Shown: positions 1-7,759 of the stretch, piece by piece
Layout of the letters: each line of letters begins with the position of its first letter
Numbering within the stretch: position 1 is the first letter of the stretch
Assembly (NCBI GenBank): GCA_022559985.1
Contig: JAFJTR010000183.1
Span: forward strand, 1 to 17,091
DNA length: 17,091 nucleotides
Source: Parastagonospora avenae f. sp. tritici 18332-5
Taxonomy: Eukaryota; Ascomycota; Dothideomycetes; Pleosporales; Phaeosphaeriaceae
Direction of reading: 5' to 3'
Notes under the pieces: model-generated
What the model was told of the DNA's origin: nothing
The model's database searches: none
Seen by the model: only the letters and a program-made list of their open reading frames with translations
Program-made: the position numbers and the translations under genes

Positions 1-1
1 T

Positions 2-181
2 TGCACAGAAACTCAAGCCCTTGACATTCGACCTCTCCGCGATCCCCCGAGCAGTCCAATCCGACCCCGGTACACGCAGCTAGATCTACGCGACACGTCA
101 CCCATGCTCAGTGAGGGCGACTATTGGAAAAACAGACTTGGGGAGGGCAATCGTAATGCAGGTGCCCATGTTGAACAATAA
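2..181 (+). CDS. C-terminal 59 codons of an unrecognised gene entering from the left edge (partial)
   Basis: Frame 2 is open from the left edge to a TAA at 179-181. The 59 residues are rich in Arg, Pro, Ser and Asp and end in a hydrophilic tail (…GDYWKNRLGEGNRNAGAHVEQ is its last part). The stretch contains motifs such as RPRYTQLDL and SPMLSEGDYW, which look like real coding sequence rather than chance. No start is visible because the gene begins outside the window. No domain or membrane segment is present in the visible part, so it may be a cytoplasmic tail or a disordered C-terminus. I do not recognise the family. The reading rests on frame openness and amino-acid composition only, so a chance open stretch of this length remains possible. 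Confidence 0.45.
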   Translation, partial: CTETQALDIRPLRDPPSSPIRPRYTQLDLRDTSPMLSEGDYWKNRLGEGNRNAGAHVEQ

Positions 182-1331
182 ACCTTGTGCGCAACTTTGC
201 CAGAATGGGGTCAATGCCTCACTTCTACAATACTTATATCAACGGCACATTCTTCCTAGAGTGTTGAAAAAGCTAGATTCGACCTGTTCATCTAATATAA
301 TGCATGTTCCACTCCGATGTTTGTCGATATCATGCGAGATTTTCTGCCCCATGCGTTGTCCTGTTAGCAAGCTGTAAGACCCTACGCTCCACGTGCAGTA
401 TTTGAGCTGGCCGATAGAACGAAATCTGCTCTGCTGCGCGATTTAGACAAGCTTTGCAGGACTCTAAATGTTACGTTGCACACCGCTCAGCTAGGAAACC
501 GCCCGTGGTAGTCCCTCTTGTTCTTCCTCTTGTACGGCAGCCGCAGATAACTTTCTGTCAGTGCAACCGGCTGGTCGACACTTGAAGCAATCGTAGCTTT
601 GAGCTCGTCTATTGAATCTAATGCGTGCTAATTCCTGTTGTGTGCGTAGTGATCTTGCTTTGCTTAGGCGTTCGTGCCCGTTGTAAGCAGACCCTGCGCC
701 ACGCGCCAGCTTAGATTGCCATGCGCAGTTCTAACTTATGTTGTCTCACAGTGCTACATGGTCGCCCCCGCTTTATGGCATGTTTGGTCGCTAAGTGCGG
801 AGAAGAGGTAAAGTGGCTCGTGGCGAAATATTATGCACCGGTATGAGCGAGGCTTCAGGCTGCTCACACGACCGATGCAGTGTAAAGACTCCAAGATGTA
901 CGCATCAATGACAATATACTCTTGCCTCACTGACCACTATCGGGCATGTGAATCGTCATGATGCAGTATGTGTTAGCAGAAAAGGTCGCTACACTCACAA
1001 CATTGTAAAGTTGCCCAAGGCGGGCCCGGTACAACTTAAAAACTAGCCCCGTTTAAAGATTTATTCTTTCGCAAACAAAAACGCCGCCCAAGACGAAACA
1101 GTTTGAATCTCCCTCACGTCCTGCTAGGAACATTCTTAACCATGCCGAGCACTTCCACCTCCTAGCATGACCACCACCATCCGATCCTCTCACGTATGTG
1201 ATATGGAATGAGAATGAAGGACTGAGTTGCTTGAATAGCTATGAACGAGGGGAGCTATATATATGTGAAGGAAGAGAGAGTGTAAGGATAACCCTGTTAT
1301 CGTGCAACAGATCCTGTACATGCTCGCCCGT
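182..1331. other. Intergenic stretch with no recognisable gene
   Basis: No convincing open frame, tRNA, 5S rRNA or transposon end was seen. The short open frames here lack family signatures and are broken quickly in all frames. Base composition is close to the rest of the window and there is no strong AT-rich block. Confidence 0.5.
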
Positions 1332-1610
1332 TTATTCCTCCACTTCCACACCCCAGCAGATGAATTTTCCGTGCCTAAAAGTAATATAACGTAACTTGAA
1401 AGGTCCTTCCATGTTGACATCATCCTGTTCGTCTCTCAAAGTTATCGGTATTTCCTCGCCGTCATATTCAAATCGCTTCGAGTAACCTCTTCCAGGCACA
1501 CCGTCAGAGTATTGATGTTCGATTCCAGTTATTTGTCCACTTAGGTATAGTTTCAAAAAGTATACCCCCACTGTTTGGTTCTTCGTTAATAAGGTGATGT
1601 ATTCTAGATC
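1332..1610 (-). pseudogene. Orphan 92-codon open stretch, exon-like, possibly beta-prism (jacalin-like) fragment
   Basis: On the minus strand the frame is open from just after a TAA at 1611-1613 down to a stop at 1332. There is no upstream ATG; the first ATG (in NMEGPFKLR) lies far inside, so this is either a last exon or a gene remnant. The composition looks protein-like, with alternating hydrophobic and aromatic residues and Gly turns: ITGIEHQYSDG, then YSKRFEYDGEEIPITL, then LRYITFRHGKFICWG. The order I-x-x-I-x-x-x-YSDG followed by a late LRYITF…WG strand loosely recalls jacalin-type beta-prism lectins, but this is only a resemblance. Further upstream, about 1610-1800 on the same strand, other frames look coding-like in patches, which would fit a frameshifted gene. 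Function unknown. Confidence 0.25.
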
Positions 1611-1854
1611 TTAAGTACCCACATTCGCTACTTCCTAGCAAGGGCATCACACCCCTGTTCCTACTGGCCCTACGCCGCCCACAGTGGTTTCTCGCACAAC
1701 GTTTCTCCTTGCAACGGTTCCCACCTCCACAGTATCTTTCACCGCGGGCCATTTTAAAATGATTCAGCTCACAACGCTCCCACTTTTCTCTGGTGTGCAA
1801 CTGATATACGCGAGAACTCAATTATGCGCTAGCACTAGTGCGATACTGCCGCTA

Positions 1855-1905
1855 GCAGTGTTGCCCACTCGCAATGAGCCAGTTCAGCCAATGAGCCACC
1901 CCAAC
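1855..1905 (+). repeat. Left terminal inverted repeat of the pogo-type element
   Basis: The core at 1872-1905 matches the reverse complement of 3936-3968, with two substitutions and one extra C. It contains the decamer CAATGAGCCA twice, at 1872-1881 and 1889-1898, spaced 17 bp apart. The outer 17 bases match poorly. Paired sites like this in a terminal repeat usually serve as transposase DNA-binding sites; that role is inferred. Confidence 0.8.
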
Positions 1906-2043
1906 CAAAATCAGCGCGCGCAAACTTGAAGCTGTAGAGCCACATGTAAATTGTATTATTGTGAGATTTTCTAGTGCAATAATAAGCAGGACCATACGCA
2001 TCTTTTATACTATCTGAAGTTCTTTGAAACGTTGATTTGGCGG

Positions 2044-3898
2044 TTACGCAAAGTGGTTTTGGGTGGGGCTGCGGCGGCGGCGATGGCACATCAACACCAC
2101 TTGCAGCCCTCCCAACATGACGCTTCTTTTGAATTTTGCCGCTACGCTTTGTGAATCTTTTCGCTTGCCCTTGTTTGGTGTATCCCGAGATTTTTGTGAG
2201 GTTGCAGCGTCGCGTTGTTGCTTTTTGAGCGTGCGCGCGCGGCGGTGAGCTGTGCAGCCTTCGCCCCGCGCTCCTCCTTCTTGCGCGCCAGCTTTCCGCT
2301 CCGCTTTTGCTGCCTCCTGTTCAAGTTTTTTTGCGAGCAGTAGCAGCGGCTTGTTCCTCCTGGTGGCGAGCATTTTGGAGTTGTAGCTCCTCCTCTTGCC
2401 TTTGCTTTTCTTCGTTGTGCTGCGCAGCTCGTCGCACAGTGCGAGGACTCCATATCATTCCAGTGCCGCGCTTGCCCTCACTGTCGCGTAGATCTAGAAG
2501 TGTACTCTTATTTTTGTGCCGCTGTTTGGTGCTGAGTGCGTCTTTTAGGCCATCGATTTCGACGTGGAGGAGCTCGTTTTGTACCCGTAGCGAGCGTAAT
2601 GCAGCACCAACACGTTTGCCATCATCTTTTACCTTATCCATGACCGTTGCACTTAGAATCTTTTTCAGATCACTCCATGTAGCTGCATCTCTCATCTCCT
2701 CCAATTCTGAGTCCTCATCTTGTTCTAAATTGTTTTTTCCGATGCGCAGTAGTATAACCTCTACATCCACACGCCTGTAGCACGGAAACTCTCTAATATA
2801 AGCACTGGCTTCATTGTACTGCCCCATGCGGCCCAAAATATGGGGAAAAAGTTGCGCTTTTTGACTGTAAGCAGCCCTTGCGATTGGTGTAGATGGCGGT
2901 TGAGTTCTGCAGAGTAGTAGCTTGCAAGAGGCGGGAACATCACCATGTTGAGCGGCTGTAAAGTGTACGTAGATTGGGGAGGATAGACGGCCAGGAGAAT
3001 GTTTTTGGAGTTGTGATACTCAATAAATTCGCGAGTAAGGTGGCTGCTGTGACCGTCGACCATGAGGAGGCGCCATTGCCGGCGCACTTTCAGCTTTGTA
3101 AAGCGATCAAAACCCTGCTTGAGCCAGTTCAAACCGAGATCGTTACTCGTCCGTCCTGAGGGTGAATGAGCTATAAAAGTAGAGTGCACTTCGTCGTTGA
3201 GCGCGCCAACCCAGCCCGACTGTACACCAGCTTTTCCCTCATAGATGAGAGTGGGCGGCAGTGCACTCCCATCGCCACAAACACAAGCCAAAAGCGTGAT
3301 CCATTCCCTATTGCCATCTTGTATAGCCTCCCTACGCAGTTTTGCCTGCCAAATCTGCTTAGCAAACACGCGTTTGGAGCGTTTTGCGATGTCAACAAAG
3401 AAGCCCTTCTCGTCCATATTGTAGGTATTGCGCGGTTATATATTGTACTACCGCATTTTACCATACAGTAGATGAAAGTAATGGTCGTATTTCTCGTACG
3501 AATCAGCCTGGTGGCGGCAGCGATCTAGCCCGGCGCTCCACTTGACTGTAAGGTCGACCTTGTGGCGATGCAAAAAGCGCGTAACCCACGACTCCTCTGA
3601 CGCGTCCCATTTCCCTACTGCAATTGCGAAATTTGGCACCAACTTCCGGGTAGGTGGCAAGCCTTGCTCAGTGCATCCTTCTATGTTGTCAGCATCTATA
3701 TCACAACAATATAAGCCTTCAAGCTATAGCAGCAAGAAGGTCGGCCTTTTTGTTGTTGACGTATGTATTTGACGAGTTCTGCCTCTTGGTCTGGGCTGAG
3801 TAACTGTCTGCGTTGTTGTTCGGCTAAATGGGAGCGTGTGTGGCCTTGGTGCCGTCGCGACAATTGCAACCTCAATCGAGTTTATGGTGGTGGAGTTA
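2044..3898 (-). pseudogene. Pogo/Fot1-type DDE transposase pseudogene, with one intron, stops and frameshifts
   Basis: Reading 5' to 3' on the minus strand, an N-terminal helix-turn-helix remnant (LSRRHQGHTRSH, then LLSPDQEAELVKYI) ends at 3761. An 80-bp intron-like unit (3681-3760) follows. Next is a CENP-B type HTH (GLPPTRK, SWVTRFLHRH, KWSAGLDR, DSYEKYDHYF) down to about 3451. Two in-frame stops lie at 3448-3450 (TAG) and 3436-3438 (TAA). Then comes the DDE_1 domain: first Asp in NMDEKGF, DGSALPPTLIY, second Asp in MVDGHSSH, and YPPQSTYTLQPLN, where the third catalytic Asp is now Asn. FWAAWGSTM and ESFRATGVW precede a frameshift near 2770. The C-terminal coiled, Lys/Glu/Gln-rich tail (IWSPRTVRRA…) is split over three frames between about 2770 and 2044. 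The protein cut and rejoined transposon DNA in the nucleus. It cannot be active now. The family assignment is secure. Confidence 0.9.
3681..3760 (-). mobile_element. Introner-like element, copy 1: an 80-bp intron-forming insertion in the transposase gene
   Basis: On the minus strand the unit starts GTCAAC (donor, 3760 downward) and ends GCTGACAACATAG. That is a good fungal branch site (GCTGAC, 3688-3693) placed seven bases before the end of the acceptor TAG. Removing exactly 80 bp joins codon halves so that LVKYI runs into QGCTEQGLPPTR in one frame, as expected for this transposase family. The inner 73 bp (3688-3760) recur at 11497-11569 with one mismatch. Direct repeats TATGT flank it (3682-3686, 3762-3766; extended 7-mers match at 5 of 7). 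The acceptor AG falls in the left-hand target repeat, not in the repeated core. The ends are short inverted repeats (GTCAGCA / GTCAACA). Splicing itself is inferred. Confidence 0.7.
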
Positions 3899-3935
3899 TG
3901 ACCCGTTGAAGGAGGGATGGTACATTTGTTTTGAT

Positions 3936-3983
3936 GTTGGGTGGCTCATCGGCGGAACTGGCTCATTGGGCGCACAGGCACTC
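3936..3983 (-). repeat. Right terminal inverted repeat of the pogo-type element
   Basis: Read on the minus strand, this begins GAGTGCC and continues into the same doubled motif as the left end (CAATGAGCCA, then CGATGAGCCA). One substitution in the second decamer and one missing C distinguish it from the left copy. The adjoining TA at 3984-3985 marks the insertion site. Confidence 0.8.
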
Positions 3984-4014
3984 TAATCCTCGGTACCGAG
4001 CCTGGTCACGCTGA

Positions 4015-4920
4015 CAGACATCCCACACCACCGTTCGGGAGTACCCGTCCAGCTACGACGATTCAGACGCGCCGCGACCGATAAAGCGACCTCGCTCAGC
4101 AGACATGGAATCGGGTGTTGTCGTGGGTCACGACTAGTAAACGCTCCGCCCTGCCAAACGCCTTCGAGACAATTTCGAATTTCGACAACACCTTTTGTTT
4201 CTCGCCCACTCTATCATCCAGGAGCGTGTCCACTGCATCTATTACTTCGCACAAAATTGGTAGGCGCAGTCCTGTTAAACAGATACAAGCGCTAATAGAT
4301 CTCGAACGGCCGGTCATCTTTTGCGACTTCAATAGCGTCGACGCAAACAGCGAGCGGCCAGATGTTGCGGCGATGCACACAATTTCAATGCGTCAGTCGC
4401 CTATCTCCCTGACCTGAGCAAGACAAGGCTACAACGTCCATGGGCGAAAGATGCTTGCAACGCGCTCTACGGATCAACTCCTGCAATCCGTGATATTGCC
4501 AACATCGTCAATAATACATGCGCATTCAACACTAGTTCAGGAGGCGCTGAAGCTGAATGTAATTCAGATGTCCAGAAGACACCGCTCAAGCTTGCGCTTG
4601 CGACTAGTCGACACGTCGAGGTGCTCTCGCTTCACTCTGTGTGAGTCTGCCCTTTATCGACTGTTCCTATTAGTTGATGATTGACACTAATCATGACCAG
4701 GCAATAGGCTCGTATCGATCCTGCAGCTCTAAGTAACAATAACCTCCCTGGTCGCATTATCGACTCCGTCCTCTGCCTCAAACCCGACTCGACGATTAGC
4801 AATGATGGAAAAAGACTGGCCAGCAATGCCAGTGCTCATCTCGCAGGGCCATGAATGGCATATGCTGGTCGCCACGAAGACAAGCGAGAGAGTGACTATC
4901 AGGGAGCAGATTATGATTAG
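4015..4920 (+). pseudogene. Degraded gene of the fungal PD-(D/E)XK nuclease-like family (PF20516 type)
   Basis: Three overlapping open stretches on the plus strand read as one damaged protein. The first (4015-4134) gives a basic Pro-rich N-terminus (SSYDDSDAPRPIKRPRSAD). A frame change then gives SPVKQIQALIDLERPVIF and SERPDVAAM (ending 4417). A change back gives LQRPWAKDACNALYG and LKLALATSRHVEVLSLHS, up to 4638. A 69-bp intron (4639-4707) leads to ARIDPAALSNNNLPGRIIDSVLCLKPDS, and a stop at 4852-4854. The next frame continues with LVATKTSERV, which resembles the (E)TK end of the nuclease core. The order 'LALxxSRHVEVL – ARI – IID – V – LKPD – TK' is what I know from this large fungal family, whose members often sit among repeats and whose role is unclear. 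At least three frameshifts make it non-functional. Family match from memory of motifs, not from a search. Confidence 0.6.
4639..4707 (+). other. Spliceosomal intron in the PD-(D/E)XK-like pseudogene
   Basis: Donor GTGTGA (GTGAGT two bases downstream would break the frame), a CTAAT-type branch site near 4686-4690, and acceptor AATAG. Its removal joins …VEVLSLHS to ARIDPAAL, matching the continuous core of the family. It is unrelated in sequence to the 73-bp mobile element. Confidence 0.5.
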
Positions 4921-5400
4921 GAGTACAAGAAATGTGTGTGATGCGTGTGTGATGCGCTAGAAGTTGTGGTCGTACTGCATTGGCTGCTGAACTAGGCGGA
5001 GACAGTTTGGCGACAGCGATTTTTGGAGCTAATCGCTAGACAAGAGGGATGAATGAGCAAAATGTACCTTCATCAAGCGACATCACAACACAGCTATTCG
5101 GCGCATTGCTCGAACAATCAACCCGCTGCACCACAACCGCCGAGAAGCTCAAAGCGTTAACGTGGACGCGAAAGGTCCGCTATGACATTACTAAGCCGGC
5201 TGAATTCAGATCAGGCAGTCGTGATGTATGAGCTTCGCTAGGACCCAAGCGAGGGTTCCTTCGTATGAAGCAGCGTTCATCTCAAGTTATACTTGTAGCA
5301 CGTCTGTAGCGAGATCTTGAGTTCCTGGCTGGCCAATAGCTACGAATGCCTGGGTGGGCAATAGCCGCGAGGTCCCAGACGGGGTGTAGTTACGAACTTC
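4921..5400. other. Intergenic stretch leading into a minisatellite
   Basis: No gene was seen. A 60-codon open frame at 5049-5231 has no recognisable motif. From about 5320 the sequence shows decayed relatives of the downstream repeat (AATAGCTACGAAT, AATAGCCGCGAGG, TGTAGTTACGAAC), about 23-25 bp apart. Confidence 0.45.
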
Positions 5401-5580
5401 TCGCAACGTCCACGAATCTCTCTCAACGTCCACGAATCTCTCTCAACGTCCTTTAATCCCTCTCAACGTCCACGAGTCTCTCTCAACGTCCACGAGTCTC
5501 TCTCAACGTCCACGAACTTTTCGCAACAGCCACGAGTTCGTCACAGTAGCCCCGAGTCCCCCGCAACAGCCTCGATAAAA
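5401..5580. repeat. Minisatellite: nine 20-bp units
   Basis: Nine tandem units in exact 20-bp register, with a consensus close to TCTCAACGTCCACGARTCTC. Units 2, 4 and 5 are nearly identical, unit 3 has CTTTAAT in place of the CACGA block, and units 7-9 drift progressively (AACAGCCACGAG, CAGTAGCCCCGAG, AACAGCCTCGAT). No spacers separate the units, so it is not a CRISPR. The graded divergence at both ends is typical of arrays growing from the middle by slippage or unequal exchange. Confidence 0.95.
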
Positions 5581-6740
5581 TCTCTACTTACGAGGCTAGC
5601 ACAGCAACGCTCTTCTCAAACTTATCTCACGTTCTTCGTTTTTTCGGTCTCTTTTTTTAAAAAGCATCTTCTGGTCAGTCGTAAAGTTTTTAAAAAGGTC
5701 TTTTCTCACCCATTGTGACCATTTCTTGATCACTTGGATGCATTTCTTCGTTGAGATCTTACATGAACCGTAACAGATCTTCCTTAGCATATCCATGATC
5801 ATGAGAATGGCAATGTACAAGCATGGCCAACACCTCTAGCTCGTTACAAAGACTTTTGTTAATTGCAGAAAAATTGGCATTCGGTCGAATTAGGGTAAGA
5901 TTTTGACTGGTCACTTTTGAGGTATGAATCGTTGACAAGGCTCTCTATTAAGATTGTAGACACCACAGCGCCAATCTTCGAGTTTCATTCACATTCTGGG
6001 TGTTGCAATATCAAGAGCTACAGCGTCTGTTTGATCATTGTCTTTCATAGAGGACGTGGAAAGCACGTTGCAGGCAACTAAGGTGGCGACATCAGACAGT
6101 TCACCGTTGTTATGGGTACCAACCAATATTCTGGCTTGAAGCTCTTCGTTTACACCCTCAGACTGTTTCGATAGAGTCACTGACGCCGAAACTCTGAAAC
6201 CGGTCTTGCGTAAAGTTGCTGCCCTTTGCGGGTAATTTGTGTTTGAAGGCATAGGAAGTAAAAGGTCATGCCCTTACTAGATCAATGGTCCCAGGTTATG
6301 GCGCAACAATTATGGACATGGCACACAACATAGATCGGTCAGGAAGATCAGCTTTAGTTGGTACCTCAGGTGAGGGTGTGTGTAACTACATGAATAGAGT
6401 CACAGATATCTTATTTTAGCAGGTACTGCCTGGTGAACATCACAACACGACAACAGATAGCAACACAAGCGTTAACCCCAGCCTTCAACCTGACACTGCT
6501 CACGCATTTACACTATGCTACCATTAGCTCGATCTAAGAGTGTGCGCTATTTTTCGGTTCCCTATGTCTAGTCATGGAAAGAGTATGCACCTCGCAACGT
6601 GGGAGGGCTGATTCCATAACGTGGTGTATCCTCTTCCTGAAAACAAGGGGAGCTCTAGCCCGATTGTCGGATGCGTCGATGGCGGGTCGAAAGGTATGTA
6701 ATTGTCAGATACGTCGCGTATCAGTGTTAGATATTACGGG
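5581..6740. other. Intergenic stretch, mostly unexplained
   Basis: No recognisable gene was seen. Two open frames on the minus strand (75 and 87 codons) have no family signature; the second is listed separately. The 5620-5720 part is rich in T and A runs. Confidence 0.4.
5989..6252 (-). CDS. Possible small hypothetical protein, 87 aa
   Basis: An ATG at 6250-6252 opens 87 codons to a stop at 5989. The composition (Ser, Thr, Ala, Val, Asn rich, balanced charges) is not obviously random, but there is no signal peptide, membrane helix, Cys pattern or known motif. No splice structure links it to a neighbour. It could equally be a chance frame in intergenic DNA. Function unknown. Confidence 0.15.
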   Translation of the reverse strand: MPSNTNYPQRAATLRKTGFRVSASVTLSKQSEGVNEELQARILVGTHNNGELSDVATLVACNVLSTSSMKDNDQTDAVALDIATPRM

Positions 6741-6815
6741 TGTTGAGAGCTGAGAGGCCTTGAGACCCAACGTAACCCAACAACCGACTCGATCCTACTT
6801 CGGCCTCACTCGCAC
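6741..6815 (+). repeat. Head of a Copia-type LTR (fragment)
   Basis: Begins TGTTGAGAGC, as expected for an LTR start, and contains CGACTCGATCCTACTTCGGC, followed by a match to ACTCGCA. The same block is found on the minus strand in the LTR at 16191-16369. Similarity fades after about 6815, and no matching internal Copia sequence or LTR tail follows directly. Confidence 0.6.
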
Positions 6816-7759
6816 GAGAGTATGTATCATCAGCAAGGCGAGGCGACAGAACAACAGAACAATAAATTAAGTCATCACACTTTAATTCAGATCCATCTAC
6901 TTAACCCTTTCAATCTGTCAGTAATATGCGACTTTGTGTGTCTTGAGGTACGTCTATACCTTGGATGTTTGCCTCGATGCGCACGTTTAGAGACGAAAGT
7001 GTTCGTTCTGATTGATTTTGTAGGGTCAAGTGGTTGTGGTGGAGCAATATGATAGCGCAATTTATTCGGGATCTACTCTTCAACGGACCGGAATGCAGGT
7101 GACCTAAGAATGAAGAGTTCGAGAGGTGTGACTTGCTGGAATTTGGTACGAACTCGGCAACTGTAGATCGAAGGACAAGATAATTCGACCGCGCTGATAA
7201 GACACACGAACTTTCTGCCTAAGTAAACTATTTCTGATGAGTTGATAACGATCTAATTACAGTGTTCAAATTTGTTCTCTTCTTTGTGCGAAGATCGGAT
7301 CGTCATGTCAGCATCTGACAATGAATAGTGATCTCAGAAGCTTTGCTCATTCGAGCTTTTACGACTGTGTTTGAACTACAATAAGTCAAGCCGTTTTACA
7401 CTGTAGCATCTGTAGCTCACCAATCTCGCACATCGCTTCTTCACATCTGTCTACCCATGTCAAAATTCATGAGAGACACCGCAAGAACTTTTCAGGCAAC
7501 TGCCGTGAAGGACAGAGGCTTTTGTAGGTTTATTGAATTCCACAACAAGAGGCGACTAGAGGTTTCTTTAGCAGTATTGGGCCGAACAGGTATCACTAGC
7601 AAATAGTCTCCCGAGATAGATGCCTGGTGGCTTCAAAATTGCGTGTTTAAGTGTTGAGCGACCTATCGTTTCCTCGAGTTTTTAGACACGCGAGTACTAT
7701 ATGTTGATCTCGAGCATTCTAGCGGCCTATGTGGTTTCCGACTATATCTATGCACGCCT
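6816..7759. other. Intergenic stretch downstream of the forkhead-like gene
   Basis: Nothing supported was seen: no gene-like open frame with a motif, no RNA gene and no repeat. This stretch would contain the 3' untranslated region and terminator of the minus-strand gene ending at 7760. Confidence 0.45.

Larger units (their letters stand above)
1855..3983 (-). mobile_element. Complete, inactive Fot1/pogo-type (Tc1-mariner superfamily) DNA transposon
   Basis: A 2.1-kb element, bounded by similar inverted ends, encloses a minus-strand pogo transposase pseudogene. Both ends lie next to TA (1853-1854 and 3984-3985), the target duplicated by Tc1-mariner elements. The size fits the Fot1 group (about 2 kb). 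The exact terminal bases are uncertain by two or three positions because the outermost 15 bases differ between the ends (GCAGTG… on the left, GAGTG… on the right). The element is dead: its transposase has in-frame stops, several frameshifts and a lost catalytic Asp. It also carries an 80-bp intron-like insertion (3681-3760). On its right it abuts a PD-(D/E)XK-like pseudogene. Confidence 0.85.

Noticed and set aside
111..377. 88-codon plus-strand open frame
   Set aside because: Starts with GTG, has no motif, and overlaps the more convincing end of the partial gene in frame 2.
3171..3464. Minus- and plus-strand open frames inside the transposase (also 2974-3159, 3166-3471, 2307-2780)
   Set aside because: They overlap the recognisable DDE domain in other frames and show no family motif.
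3688..3760. The 73-bp repeat as a decayed end of the pogo element
   Set aside because: It lies inside the transposase coding region, far from the terminal repeats, and recurs without any pogo sequence around it.
4096..4380. 94-codon minus-strand open frame over the PD-(D/E)XK-like pseudogene
   Set aside because: The plus strand carries the ordered family motifs; this frame is their shadow.
5401..5580. Tandem array as a CRISPR
   Set aside because: Units are contiguous with no unique spacers, and the host is a eukaryote.
5596..5820. 74-codon minus-strand open frame rich in Lys
   Set aside because: AT-rich sequence, no motif, and no splice or context support.
6822..7052. 76-codon plus-strand open frame
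   Set aside because: Begins right after an LTR fragment and has no family signature.
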